NCBI RefSeq assembly: GCF_030816965.1
Contig: NZ_JAUSYQ010000002.1
Coordinates: 3,071,001 to 3,135,000 of the forward strand
Source: Streptomyces canus
GTDB taxonomy: Bacteria > Actinomycetota > Actinomycetes > Streptomycetales > Streptomycetaceae
Reading direction: 5' to 3'
DNA: 64,000 nt
The notes below the pieces were generated by a model. The model was not told the origin of the DNA. It saw only the letters and a program-made list of their open reading frames with translations, and did no database searches. A program made the translations under genes and the position numbers. This document shows positions 10,525-21,446 of this stretch, in pieces; position 1 is the stretch's first letter; the number at the start of each line of letters is the position of its first letter.

Positions 10525-11763
10525 ATGTCGTGTCCAGCGCTTCCCGACGGGTTCGACTTCACCGACCCCGACCTGCTGCAAAGTCGCGTACCGCTGCCGG
10601 AGTTCGCCGAACTGCGCCGGGCCGAACCGGTGCGCTGGATCCCCCAGCCGGGGAACGTCGCCGGCTTCCAGGACGAGGGGTACTGGGCGGTCACCCGGCA
10701 CGCGGACGTCAAGTACGTCTCCACCCACCCGGAGATCTTCTCGTCGTACCTCAACACGGCGATCATCCGCTTCAACGAACGCATCGAGCGCGACGCGATC
10801 GACGCGCAACGGCTGATCCTGCTGAACATGGACCCGCCCGAGCACACCCGCGTCCGCGGAATCGTCCAGCGCGTCTTCACCCCGAGGGCCATCCGCGCCC
10901 TGGAGGAACGCCTCCGCAACCGAGCCCACGCGATCGTCGAGACCGCGCGCGCCCTGCCCGGCGAATCCTTCGACTTCGTCACCCAGGTCGCCTGCGAACT
11001 GCCCCTCCAGGCCATCGCCGAGCTCATCGGCATCCCGCAGGACGACCGGGCGAAGATCTTCGACTGGTCCAACAAGATGATCTCGTACGACGATCCGGAG
11101 TACGCGATCAGTGAGCAGGTCGGCCAGGAATCGGCCATGGAGGTCATCGCCTACGCGATGAACATGGCGGCCGACCGCAAGCAGTGCCCGGCGAAGGACA
11201 TCGTCACGACCCTGGTGGCGGCGGAGGACGAAGGCAACCTGAACTCCGACGAGTTCGGCTTCTTCGTGCTGATGCTGGCGGTCGCGGGCAACGAGACGAC
11301 CCGCAACGCCATCACCCACGGGATGCACGCCTTCCTCACCCACCCCGACCAGTGGGAGCTCTACAAGGCCGAGCGCCCCTCGACGGCGGCGGAGGAGATC
11401 GTCCGCTGGGCCACGCCGGTCAACTCCTTCCAGCGCACGGCCACCCAGGACACGGAGCTGGGCGGCAAGCAGATCAAGAAGGGTGACCGGGTGGGCATCT
11501 TCTACGCCGCCGCCAACCACGACCCGGAGGTCTTCGAGAACCCGGACGCCTTCGACATCACCCGCGATCCCAACCCCCACCTCGGCTTCGGCGGCGGAGG
11601 CCCGCACTACTGCCTCGGCAAGTCCCTGGCGGTCCTGGAGATCGACCTGATCTTCAACGCCATCGCCGACGCCATGCCCAACCTCCGCGCGGCCGGCGAC
11701 CCCCGCCGCCTGCGCTCGGCCTGGATCAACGGCGTCAAGGAACTCCAGGTCACCCTGAGCTGA
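10525..11763 (+). CDS. cyp125: Cytochrome P450, CYP125-like steroid C26/C27 hydroxylase
   Basis: A 412-aa soluble bacterial P450. The I-helix oxygen-binding motif is AVAGNETTRNAITHG, the ExxR motif lies in AEEIVRWATPVNSFQRTA, and the haem-ligand loop is FGGGGPHYCLGKSLA with the cysteine ligand. LILLNMDPPEHTRVRGIV and the FNAIADAMPNL end are like CYP125, which hydroxylates the terminal side-chain carbon of cholesterol or cholestenone. The ATG at 10525 follows GGAGTGAG with good spacing; TTG 10519 is a weaker alternative. It is divergent from the FadA5-like thiolase, supporting a sterol side-chain role. Exact CYP subfamily was not tested. Electron-transfer partners are not nearby. Confidence 0.85.
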   Translation: MSCPALPDGFDFTDPDLLQSRVPLPEFAELRRAEPVRWIPQPGNVAGFQDEGYWAVTRHADVKYVSTHPEIFSSYLNTAIIRFNERIERDAIDAQRLILLNMDPPEHTRVRGIVQRVFTPRAIRALEERLRNRAHAIVETARALPGESFDFVTQVACELPLQAIAELIGIPQDDRAKIFDWSNKMISYDDPEYAISEQVGQESAMEVIAYAMNMAADRKQCPAKDIVTTLVAAEDEGNLNSDEFGFFVLMLAVAGNETTRNAITHGMHAFLTHPDQWELYKAERPSTAAEEIVRWATPVNSFQRTATQDTELGGKQIKKGDRVGIFYAAANHDPEVFENPDAFDITRDPNPHLGFGGGGPHYCLGKSLAVLEIDLIFNAIADAMPNLRAAGDPRRLRSAWINGVKELQVTLS

Positions 11764-13831
11764 CCCCTGCCCCGGCGCCCCGGGCCGACGGTCCCTCCAG
11801 GCCGCCGGCCCGCTCCGCATCGGCCTCCGCCGCCACGGCCACCACCCGAGCCCGCGGCCCCTGGAACAGATACGACAACCCGAACCCACCGGCGACAACC
11901 GCCGCACCCCCCACCGCGTCCAGCACCCAGTGGTTACCGGTGGCCACGATCGCCGAGACGGTGAACAGCGGGTGCAGCAGCCCGAGTCCCTTCATCCACC
12001 ACCGGGGCGCGATGATCGCGATGACGACCCCGCACCACAGCGACCAGCCGAAGTGCAGCGAGGGCATCGCCGCGTACTGGTTGGTCAGGGCGGTGAGGGT
12101 GCCGTAGTCCGGCTTGGAGAAGTCCTGCACGCCGTGCACGGTGTCGATGACCCCCAGCGCCGGCATGAGCCGGGGCGGTGCCAGCGGATAGAGCCAGAAC
12201 CCGACAAGGGCCAGCAGGGTCGCGAACCCGAGCGACGCCCGCGCCCACCGGTAGTCCCCCGGCCGCCGCCAGTACAGAACGGCCAGCACGCTCAGCGGGA
12301 CCACGAAGTGGAAGGACTCGTAGTAGAAGTCGAAGAAGTTGCGCAGCCAGTCCACCTTGACGACCGCGTGGTTGACCCAGTGCTCGATGTCGATGTGCAG
12401 CAGGCGCTCGAGATCGAGGATCTGCCGGCCGTGCTCCTCGGCGGCGGCCCGCCCCGCGGAGTTGGTTCCGCCGGTGGCCGCGAGTCTGACCTGCTGGTAG
12501 GCGGCGTAGGTGACACGAATCAGCAGCAGTTCGAGGAGCAGATTGGGCCGGGTCAGCACCCGCCGCAGGAACGGCAGCAGTGGCACGCGCGGCAGCCGCG
12601 CGGGCACCGGCGCCGCGTACGCCGTGGGGATCGGCGACCGGTAGTACGGCGAGGTCCGCGACAGGAAGGGAATCACCGTGGCGGCGGCGAGCGCGGCCAG
12701 CAGCACCACGTTGTCCCGCAGGGTGTACAGCGCCGAGATGTGCGGCAGCATCATCGTCGCCGGGAGGGTCATCACCAGGACGACGGCCACGGGCCAGACG
12801 TACCGGTCGGAGGCACGCTTGCCGACCCGCCCGACGACCGCGAGCAGCACCCACAGCAGCTGGTGCTGCCAGGTGGTCGGCGAGACGGCGATCGCCGCGC
12901 ACCCGGTGATCGCGACGGCGAGCAGCAGCTGGCCGTCGCGGGCGTAGCGCACGGCCCGCCGCAGGCCCAGTGCGGCGACGGCCACGCCGAGGACCAGGAA
13001 GAGGGAGATCTCCTGCGGTCCGGCCACACCGAGACGCAGCAGCAGGCCGTGCAGGGACTGGTTGGAGAGGTCGTCGGCGGGACCGCCGAGGCCGGTGCCC
13101 GCGACGTGGTGCACCCAGTAGGTGTACGAGTCGTGCGGCATCGCGGCCCAGGCCAGTGCGGTGCCGGCGGCGAAGGTCGCGGCCGTGGTCAGGGCGCCGC
13201 GGCGGCGGCCGGTGAACCAGAGCAGGGGCGCGAAGAGCAGGACCGTGGGCTGGAGGGCGGCGGCGAGACCGATGAGCAGGCCGCTGACCCGCTCACCTCG
13301 TACGACGAAGCAGGCGACCAGGACCAGCAGGACCGGCATGATGCTGGTCTGCCCGAGGTAGAGCGTGTTGCGCACGGGCAGCGACAGCATGAGGAGGCTG
13401 ATCGCGACCGGCGCGGCGAGCAGGGAGGTGCGGCGGTCGACCGGCTGGGGGAGGGCGCGGGCGGCGACGAGGCCCAGGGCGACGACCAGGAGCAGGGTGC
13501 CGAAGGTCCAGCCCCAGCCGAGAGCCTGTTCGGCGGCACGGGTGAGCGGCTTCAGGACAAGTCCCCCGAACGGGGTACCGGTGAACTGCGTCGAGTCGTA
13601 CAGCGAACCCTTCACATGCAGGACGCCGTCCGGGCCGACCCAGGTCTCCAGGTCCGTCAGCCGCTCGCCTCTGGGGGTGCTGAGGACGACGGCCACCTGT
13701 CTGACGGCGAGGACGGCGGCCACCAGCCACAGGGCCAGCCTGGCCGCGCGCAGCCGCGCCTGGACCTCCGTAGTCCCACTGTGCTCCGCGTTCGCCACGC
13801 CTCGTCGGCCTCTCAATCCCGGTCGTGCCAT
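11750..13831 (-). CDS. Bifunctional glycosyltransferase 87 / PAP2-family protein
   Basis: A 693-aa polytopic membrane protein made of two modules. The first 400 or so residues are a GT87 polyprenol-phosphate mannosyltransferase-like domain with about ten membrane segments, starting LALWLVAAVLAVRQVAVVL and with the luminal D-x-E-like pair LTDLETWV near the first loop. From about residue 440 a PAP2/AUR1-like module follows: the YQQVRL segment, AMPSLHFGWSLW (active-site His) and GNHWVLDAVGGAAV (second His and Asp). GT87 enzymes move mannose from lipid carriers and PAP2 domains act on lipid phosphates, so a role in lipoglycan assembly is plausible. It overlaps the P450 gene by 14 bp at the 3' ends. 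A GTG at codon 13 is an alternative start. Confidence 0.85.
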   Translation of the reverse strand: MARPGLRGRRGVANAEHSGTTEVQARLRAARLALWLVAAVLAVRQVAVVLSTPRGERLTDLETWVGPDGVLHVKGSLYDSTQFTGTPFGGLVLKPLTRAAEQALGWGWTFGTLLLVVALGLVAARALPQPVDRRTSLLAAPVAISLLMLSLPVRNTLYLGQTSIMPVLLVLVACFVVRGERVSGLLIGLAAALQPTVLLFAPLLWFTGRRRGALTTAATFAAGTALAWAAMPHDSYTYWVHHVAGTGLGGPADDLSNQSLHGLLLRLGVAGPQEISLFLVLGVAVAALGLRRAVRYARDGQLLLAVAITGCAAIAVSPTTWQHQLLWVLLAVVGRVGKRASDRYVWPVAVVLVMTLPATMMLPHISALYTLRDNVVLLAALAAATVIPFLSRTSPYYRSPIPTAYAAPVPARLPRVPLLPFLRRVLTRPNLLLELLLIRVTYAAYQQVRLAATGGTNSAGRAAAEEHGRQILDLERLLHIDIEHWVNHAVVKVDWLRNFFDFYYESFHFVVPLSVLAVLYWRRPGDYRWARASLGFATLLALVGFWLYPLAPPRLMPALGVIDTVHGVQDFSKPDYGTLTALTNQYAAMPSLHFGWSLWCGVVIAIIAPRWWMKGLGLLHPLFTVSAIVATGNHWVLDAVGGAAVVAGGFGLSYLFQGPRARVVAVAAEADAERAGGLEGPSARGAGAGVSSG

Positions 13832-14109
13832 ACGTCCGAGAGGAAGGACGCGGGCAACCCCCGCTTCACCTGACGTCCGCCTCCATTTGTCCGAATGACG
13901 ATAGTCCGCCGCGGGTACCGTCGCTCAGCCAGGCGCGAGATGGATCACACGGGCCGCGGGAAGACGCGTCCCTGACCAGGCACGAGATACCTGCATACGG
14001 CACATTTGTGCACGCTCCGCGACCGGACCTGAGCATGACGTAAGCCCGGCAAGTCCGCCTATGGTCGCTTTTTGCCCTTGTCCCCGTCGAAAGGCAGGCG
14101 AGCGACGTT

Positions 14110-15474
14110 TTGCCGAGTGCCGCAGCCCTCACCCATCCCGCCCACGCCCCTCGCGGCCCCGAGACCCCCGATGCCGTCGTCGTCGACCCGGCCCTCGTGA
14201 AGCGTGCCGTCAAGGCCGCCGCGCTGGGCAACGCCATGGAGTGGTTCGACTTCGGTGTCTACAGCTACATCGCCGTCACCCTGGGGAAGGTCTTCTTCCC
14301 GTCCGGCAATCCGACCGCCCAGCTCCTGTCGACGTTCGGCGCCTTCGCCGCGGCCTTCCTGGTCCGCCCGTTCGGCGGCCTGGTCTTCGGCCCGCTGGGC
14401 GACCGGGTGGGCCGCCAGAAGGTCCTCGCCGTGACCATGATCATGATGGCGGCCGGCACCTTCGCCATCGGCCTGATCCCGTCGTACGCCACGATCGGCG
14501 TCGGCGCCCCGCTGCTGCTCCTGGCCGCCCGTCTGGTCCAGGGCTTCTCCACCGGCGGTGAGTACGCGGGCGCCTCCACCTTCATCGCCGAGTACGCGCC
14601 CGACAAGAAGCGCGGCTTCCTCGGCAGCTGGCTGGAGTTCGGCACGCTGGCCGGTTACATCGCCGGCGCCGGCCTGGTCACGCTGATGACGGCCCTGCTG
14701 TCCACCGAGGACCTGGTCTCCTGGGGCTGGCGGATCCCGTTCCTGATCGCGGGCCCGATGGGCGTCATCGGCCTGTATCTGCGGCTGCGCCTGGAGGAGA
14801 CCCCGGCGTTCGCGGCGGAGACCGAGAAGGCCGAGTCGAGCCGCCCGAAGATCCCGCTGCGCGAGATGATCACCGGCCAGTGGCCGGCCCTGCTGCTCTG
14901 CGTGGGTCTGGTGCTGGTCTTCAACGTCACCGACTACATGCTGCTGTCGTACATGCCGAGCTACCTGACCAGCGAGCTCAAGTACGACGAGACACACGGC
15001 CTGCTCGTCGTCCTCGCGGTGATGGCGCTGATGATGGTCGTCCAGCCCTTCGCGGGCGCCCTGAGCGACCGCGTCGGCCGCCGCCCGGTGATCGCCGCGG
15101 GCTGCGCGGGCTTCCTGCTGCTCTCGGTACCGGCCCTGCTGCTGATCCGTCAGGGCAGCCTGTTCGCGATCGCGCTCGGCATGGGCGCGCTGGGCCTGCT
15201 CCTGGTCTGCTTCACCGCGGCGATGCCGTCGGCCCTCCCCGCCCTTTTCCCGACCCGGGTGCGCTACGGCTCCCTCTCGGTCGGCTTCAACATCTCGGTG
15301 TCCCTCTTCGGCGGCACGACCCCGCTGGTGGTGACGGCCCTGATCGGCGCGACCGGGAACATGATGATGCCCGCCTACTACATGATGGCCGCGGCCGTGA
15401 TCGGCGGTGTGGCGGTGTGGTTCATGACGGAGTCGGCGGGCCGGCCGCTGCCGGGCTCGCCGCCGCAGCGGTAA
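14110..15474 (+). CDS. MFS metabolite:H+ symporter, ProP-like
   Basis: A 454-aa transporter with 12 membrane segments. Family signatures are NAMEWFDFGVYSYIAVTLG at the first segment, RPFGGLVFGPLGDRVGR between segments 2 and 3, and LVQGFSTGGEYAGASTFIAEYAP. These define the metabolite:proton symporter group that includes ProP (proline/betaine), KgtP and shikimate carriers. The substrate is most likely an osmolyte or small carboxylate but cannot be fixed. The start is a TTG at 14110; no in-frame ATG or GTG is close by. Single gene. Confidence 0.88.
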   Translation: MPSAAALTHPAHAPRGPETPDAVVVDPALVKRAVKAAALGNAMEWFDFGVYSYIAVTLGKVFFPSGNPTAQLLSTFGAFAAAFLVRPFGGLVFGPLGDRVGRQKVLAVTMIMMAAGTFAIGLIPSYATIGVGAPLLLLAARLVQGFSTGGEYAGASTFIAEYAPDKKRGFLGSWLEFGTLAGYIAGAGLVTLMTALLSTEDLVSWGWRIPFLIAGPMGVIGLYLRLRLEETPAFAAETEKAESSRPKIPLREMITGQWPALLLCVGLVLVFNVTDYMLLSYMPSYLTSELKYDETHGLLVVLAVMALMMVVQPFAGALSDRVGRRPVIAAGCAGFLLLSVPALLLIRQGSLFAIALGMGALGLLLVCFTAAMPSALPALFPTRVRYGSLSVGFNISVSLFGGTTPLVVTALIGATGNMMMPAYYMMAAAVIGGVAVWFMTESAGRPLPGSPPQR

Positions 15475-15518
15475 TCCGCTGACAGAGACCGGGTGCCGGA
15501 CTATATTCGTTAGCGCAA

Positions 15519-15539
15519 CTAGTTAGCTGCTCTAACTAG
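15519..15539. promoter_or_regulatory. Perfect inverted repeat in O-methyltransferase promoter
   Basis: Two perfect 8-bp arms, CTAGTTAG and CTAACTAG, are separated by 5 bp just upstream of the O-methyltransferase start, with a partial third copy (GTTAGCGCAACTAG) overlapping on the left and a TATATT -10-like element at 15503. The size and position fit an operator for a MarR- or TetR-type regulator. No such regulator is adjacent. Confidence 0.5.
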
Positions 15540-15560
15540 ACATATGAAAGGCACAGGTGC

Positions 15561-16232
15561 ATGAGCGAGTCGCAGCTCTGGGACGACGTCGACGACTACT
15601 TCACCACCCATCTGGCACCGGAGGACGACGTACTCCGGGCGGCCTTGCGCGACAGCGAGGCCGCCGGCCTGCCGTCCATCGCCGTGACGGCACCACAGGG
15701 CAAACTCCTGCAGCTCCTGGCCCAGATCCAGGGTGCCCGTACGGTCCTGGAGCTCGGCACGCTCGGCGGCTACAGCACGATCTGGCTGGCCCGCGCCCTG
15801 CCCGCCGACGGCCGTCTGGTCTCACTGGAGTACAGCCCGGTCAACGCCGAGGTCGCGAACCGCAACATCGCCCGCGCGGGCCTCGACAAGATCGTCGAGG
15901 TGCGGGTCGGCCCGGCCCTCGAGTCCCTGCCCCGGCTGGCCGACGAGAACCCGCCCCCCTTCGACCTGGTCTTCATCGACGCCGACAAGGGCAACAACCC
16001 GCACTACGTGGAGTGGGCCCTCAAGCTCACCAGCTCGGGCAGCCTGATCGTGGTGGACAACGTCGTGCGGGGCGGCCGGGTGGCCGATCCCGGCAACCCC
16101 GCCTCCGACGTCCAGGGCACCCGCACCGCGCTCGAACTGATCGGACAGCACCCGAGGCTGAGCGCCACGGCGATCCAGACGGTGGGCAGCAAGGGTTACG
16201 ACGGCTTCGCGCTGGCGCGCGTGCTGCCGTGA
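15561..16232 (+). CDS. Class I SAM-dependent O-methyltransferase
   Basis: A 223-aa cation-dependent O-methyltransferase of the catechol/caffeoyl-CoA type. The SAM-binding motif I is VLELGTLGGYSTIWLARALP (residues 60-79), the acidic loop VSLEYSPVNAEVA follows, and the metal-binding aspartates are FIDADKGNNPHYVEWAL and VVDNVVRGG. These enzymes methylate hydroxyls of small aromatic compounds. A single gene, preceded by a well-formed inverted repeat that suggests regulation by a dedicated repressor. ATG 15561 has a weak AAAGG ribosome site. Confidence 0.9.
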   Translation: MSESQLWDDVDDYFTTHLAPEDDVLRAALRDSEAAGLPSIAVTAPQGKLLQLLAQIQGARTVLELGTLGGYSTIWLARALPADGRLVSLEYSPVNAEVANRNIARAGLDKIVEVRVGPALESLPRLADENPPPFDLVFIDADKGNNPHYVEWALKLTSSGSLIVVDNVVRGGRVADPGNPASDVQGTRTALELIGQHPRLSATAIQTVGSKGYDGFALARVLP

Positions 16233-16242
16233 CCCCGCACCC

Positions 16243-16635
16243 TCACACCTCGTGGTAGAAGCCGACGTTGACGCTGCGCGGGGCGGTGCGGTCACGGATG
16301 ACGATCTCGCCGTTGCCGCCCCGGGGCAGCGTCACCGAGCCGCCGTAGACCAGCGGCTGCGCGTAAGCCCCGGCCACCAGTCGTACCTCGGACGAGGGAT
16401 CGGGCTGCGAGCCCTGGAGCCAGGTCACCTGCCAGACGCCCTCGGGCCCGCACAGGAACTCCAGGTGCACCCGGGAGACGAACAGCCAGTCGTCGGGTGT
16501 CGCGAGCCGGCACACGGACTTGTCCCGGCCCACCCGCAGCACGGTGCCCGGGTCACTGGGCGCGTCGGTCATCTGCATCCCGGCCGTGGCACCCTCCTCC
16601 GCCGCGGTGACGACGGCCATGGTGAGTTCGAGCAC
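16243..16635 (-). CDS. FHA-domain-like protein
   Basis: A 130-aa protein that is essentially one forkhead-associated-like domain: VLRVGRDKSVCRLATPDDW supplies the conserved Gly-Arg, and FVSRVHLEF the Ser-Arg-x-His signature for phosphothreonine binding. The C-terminal half continues the beta sandwich (RLVAGAYAQPLVYGGSVTLP). The GTG start at 16635 is fixed by an AGGAGG site 7 bp upstream. FHA proteins read Ser/Thr-kinase signals; no kinase gene is adjacent. Confidence 0.75.
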   Translation of the reverse strand: MLELTMAVVTAAEEGATAGMQMTDAPSDPGTVLRVGRDKSVCRLATPDDWLFVSRVHLEFLCGPEGVWQVTWLQGSQPDPSSEVRLVAGAYAQPLVYGGSVTLPRGGNGEIVIRDRTAPRSVNVGFYHEV

Positions 16636-16737
16636 GTGCGCTCCTCCTGAAGGGTCCTTGCGCGGCTGCCCCGTTGGCCCACCGCCGCCGCATGATAAAT
16701 CGCCCGGCACGGCCGTGTCCGGTGCAAGGCACCCAAG

Positions 16738-16775
16738 ACCGGCCTGCCGCCCGACTCCGGGCGACAGGCCGGTCG
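16738..16775 (-). terminator. Rho-independent hairpin after the 16.8-18.1 kb gene pair
   Basis: GACCGGCCTG pairs with CAGGCCGGTC and the inner bases (CGCCC / GGGCG) extend the stem. It lies just past the stop at 16793 on the minus strand and before the FHA gene, so it separates the two units. Confidence 0.65.
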
Positions 16776-16792
16776 TACTCATGGACGATGTC

Positions 16793-17443
16793 TCAGCTGT
16801 GCAGCAGCCGCTCCGTCAGCTCGCGGTAGTCCCGCAGCGCCAGCCGGAGTTGCTCGGTGTCGCCGGTGCCGACCGCCTTGTCGTCCCGGCCGCCGTCGCC
16901 GGTCTGCCAGGAGTTGCGCAGCGTGCGCCGACGCTGCTTCACCGCATCGGTGAACCGCGCGGCGACCTCCTCCAGCACGTGGTCGGCCTCCTCGACGGCG
17001 GACCGGGGCTCGTCCACGAACCCGGCGACGGCGTGCTGGAGCCGCGTGCTGAGTTTGTCGCACTCCTCGTGCGGCAGCAGCCGGGCCTCGTGGCTCTCGG
17101 GGCTCGAGGACCCGCCCACGCCCGTACCGACTCCACCGACGGTGTCGGAACCGGCGTCCCGCCCCCGCTCGGTCTCACGACCGAGACCGGAGGTCCTGTC
17201 GCGGCCGGGAACCGAGTCGGCGCCGAAGCCGCCCTCGTCGCCCCGCCCGGGAGTCGTCATCGCACCCGGTATGGACTCACGACGCTCCCCACGCTCCTCT
17301 TCCGCACCACGTCCCGTCACGGGTCCCCGGGCGTCCGGTGCCTCGGTCTCGGTGGGAGCCACCAGGGGGCTGCGAGCACCCGAGCGGTCGCCTGTGGTCC
17401 GGCCCTTCCGCTCCTCGCCCGCCCCGCTCACGGCATCCGTCAT
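16793..17443 (-). CDS. Hypothetical protein with low-complexity N-half, paralogue of upstream gene
   Basis: A 216-aa soluble protein. Residues 1-120 are rich in Gly, Glu, Arg, Ser and Thr and look disordered. Residues 125-216 are helical and share a pattern with the upstream gene: FVDEPRSAVEEADHVLEEVAARF here against FVDSPREAVAEADRLLAELA there, both followed by a histidine/arginine-rich helix and a last helix ending LRLALRDYRELTERLL. The ATG at 17443 follows AAGGGGAG. Function unknown. It lies 5 bp after the paralogous membrane gene. Confidence 0.65.
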   Translation of the reverse strand: MTDAVSGAGEERKGRTTGDRSGARSPLVAPTETEAPDARGPVTGRGAEEERGERRESIPGAMTTPGRGDEGGFGADSVPGRDRTSGLGRETERGRDAGSDTVGGVGTGVGGSSSPESHEARLLPHEECDKLSTRLQHAVAGFVDEPRSAVEEADHVLEEVAARFTDAVKQRRRTLRNSWQTGDGGRDDKAVGTGDTEQLRLALRDYRELTERLLHS

Positions 17444-17448
17444 TTCGC

Positions 17449-18144
17449 TCAACTCCCCTTCGCGTGACGCCTGTTGAATGCCCACGGCAGGTGCCCCCGG
17501 CCGTCACTGCGACCGTCGCGGGGCTGACCCGCGCGCAGGTGGGACTCGCCGGTGGGTGTACGGGACTCCTCGCGGTTGCGCGGCGGGCCGACGAGGTCCT
17601 CGAAGAGGGCCCGCGCCTCCACCATGGCGGCGCGCATCTCCTCCGTGTTCGTCCGGCCGTCGCCGTCCTGCCGGGCGTCCGCGCGGGCACCCGCCACCGC
17701 ATGCACCCGCTGGTAGCCGTGCACATGGTCCGCGTGGTGCACGGACAGCGCGTTGAACTGTTCCTCGTACCGCCCGCCGTCCGGGAAACCCCGGGCCTTG
17801 GCGAGCTCGGCGAGCAGCCGGTCCGCCTCGGCGACGGCCTCCCGAGGAGAGTCGACGAAGCGTTCCTGGGCGGCCGCCCAGCGGTCCTCGTACCGCTGGC
17901 GCTCCGCTGGTTCCAGTGGCTGCTCGCGCAGGGATCCATGCCGCTCCACGCGCTCGGCGAGTTCGCGCTCGGCGGCCTTCTTGTCCCCGTCGTGCCGGGC
18001 CACGGCGCGGTCGTACTCGGGCCCGAAGCGTCGCTTCAGGCCCCGGCCGTGCTGCGGGCCCCGGCCACGCAGGGTCAGGACGGCCGCCACGACGAGGACG
18101 GCCGCCACGATCACGATCAGAGCGATGATCAGGCCTGTTGACAT
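17449..18144 (-). CDS. Conserved membrane-anchored hypothetical protein
   Basis: A 231-aa protein with a single N-terminal membrane segment (GLIIALIVIVAAVLVVAAVLTL, residues 3-24) and a long cytoplasmic helical part. Residues 85-165 hold the helical domain shared with the downstream gene (FVDSPREAVAEADRLLAELAKARGFP, then YEEQFNALSVHHADHVHGYQRVHAV). The tail is Arg-, Gly- and Asp-rich. ATG 18144 places the membrane segment at the very N-terminus, preferred over the longer frame. Streptomycete homologues exist to my memory but none has a named role; charged helices plus anchor suggest an adaptor or envelope protein. Confidence 0.65.
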   Translation of the reverse strand: MSTGLIIALIVIVAAVLVVAAVLTLRGRGPQHGRGLKRRFGPEYDRAVARHDGDKKAAERELAERVERHGSLREQPLEPAERQRYEDRWAAAQERFVDSPREAVAEADRLLAELAKARGFPDGGRYEEQFNALSVHHADHVHGYQRVHAVAGARADARQDGDGRTNTEEMRAAMVEARALFEDLVGPPRNREESRTPTGESHLRAGQPRDGRSDGRGHLPWAFNRRHAKGS

Positions 18145-18228
18145 GTCTGCCGGGTTGCCCTGAACGCTTTGTTCAAACCGTCTCCCCATGTGTGGAGGCG
18201 GCAATCGGGCCATGACCTGGGAGGCGCC

Positions 18229-20325
<2,097 letters not shown>

Positions 20326-20434
20326 TTATGGCCTGTTGAGTCCTGTTGGAAGCCGGTATTCCGGGGGCTTCCGAACGTCGGGTGTGGAGGGGGTCTGCAT
20401 AATCGCTGGAGTTTGTGAGGGGAGGGACGAACAC

Positions 20435-21379
20435 ATGGCGGAGTCGAACGCCCATCTGTGCCCGGAGTGCCGGGCACCGAGAGGGGCCGACAACACCCCG
20501 TCCTGCGGGTGCACGCAGCGCGCGTCGGACGCATTGCGGGACGCGCGGACGGCGGAGGCGGCCGCGGCGGAGGACTTCGATCCGCTACGCATACGGCCGT
20601 ACGTGGAGCTGGACGACGAGACCGCACCGGTGCCGAAGGCACCCGCGCCGGACGTCACGATGCCGCTGCGCGTGCCGGCACCGCCGCCGACCGCCCCGAG
20701 CCGCACCGACCTGAACCTGTTCGAGGTGGAGGCCGACGCCTCCGTACCCGGCCGGACCACCGACGGGCCGCCGCGCCGCACCCGGCGCCGTGCCGTCCTC
20801 CTCGCCACCGCCGGGGCGGTCGTGACGGTGGCCGCCGCGGCCGCGTTCGCCGGCGGGCTGTTCACGTACGAGTCGCCGGTGCGGGACGAGGCGGCACGGG
20901 GCGACGTACGGCCGGCGGTCCCCGATGCGACGACGACCGCGGCGTCGGCGCCCCCGTCCACGGCCGCGGCGTCCGTACGGCCGCCCTCCGCGCCCCCGTC
21001 CGCCACGGCGAGCGCGAGCCGGTCGGCCTCCCCGTCCCCGTCGAGGTCCAGCGCCTCGCCCAGCCCGTCACTGTCCAGCGAGCCCTCGGCGACCCCGACG
21101 GCCTCCGCCGCGACGGATTCGGCGGCCGGGTCCGACGCGGCACACGAGGCGGCTCCGCAGGTTCTGCGGCGCGGGTCCGAGGGACCGGAGGTCGTCGAGC
21201 TCGAGCTGCGGCTCACCCAGGTCGGGCTGTACGCGCGCAAGGCGAGCGGGCACTACAACGAGGGGGTCGAGGACGCGGTCTCCGCGTATCAGTGGCAGCG
21301 GGGGATTCAGGTGGCGGAGCACGGGGTGTACGACCTGGTGACCCGGGAGCGGCTGGAGTCGGAGACGACAGAGCCGTAG
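20435..21379 (+). CDS. Membrane-anchored peptidoglycan-binding protein
   Basis: A 314-aa protein in four parts: a zinc-ribbon-like N-terminus (CPECRAP...CGC), an acidic linker, one membrane segment (RAVLLATAGAVVTVAAAAAF, about residues 117-140), and an extracellular Ser/Ala/Pro linker leading to a C-terminal peptidoglycan-binding domain (VLRRGSEGPEVVELELRLTQ, then YNEGVEDAVSAYQWQRGI). The domain order puts the zinc ribbon inside the cell and the binding domain on the wall, a layout seen in a streptomycete family that sits near cell-envelope genes. No catalytic domain. The ATG at 20435 has a GGGGAGGGACG site. Confidence 0.82.
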   Translation: MAESNAHLCPECRAPRGADNTPSCGCTQRASDALRDARTAEAAAAEDFDPLRIRPYVELDDETAPVPKAPAPDVTMPLRVPAPPPTAPSRTDLNLFEVEADASVPGRTTDGPPRRTRRRAVLLATAGAVVTVAAAAAFAGGLFTYESPVRDEAARGDVRPAVPDATTTAASAPPSTAAASVRPPSAPPSATASASRSASPSPSRSSASPSPSLSSEPSATPTASAATDSAAGSDAAHEAAPQVLRRGSEGPEVVELELRLTQVGLYARKASGHYNEGVEDAVSAYQWQRGIQVAEHGVYDLVTRERLESETTEP

Positions 21380-21446
21380 GCCGTTCTTCGCGTGCGGGCC
21401 CGGCGGGGGCCGGCTGCGGGGTCCACCCGACAGCGGACGGGGGGAT

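Noticed and set aside
11930..13873. 647-aa open frame on the plus strand
   Set aside because: It lies entirely opposite the GT87-PAP2 gene, is composed of Arg/Gly/Gln/Asp repeats typical of antisense frames in GC-rich DNA, and has no domain pattern.
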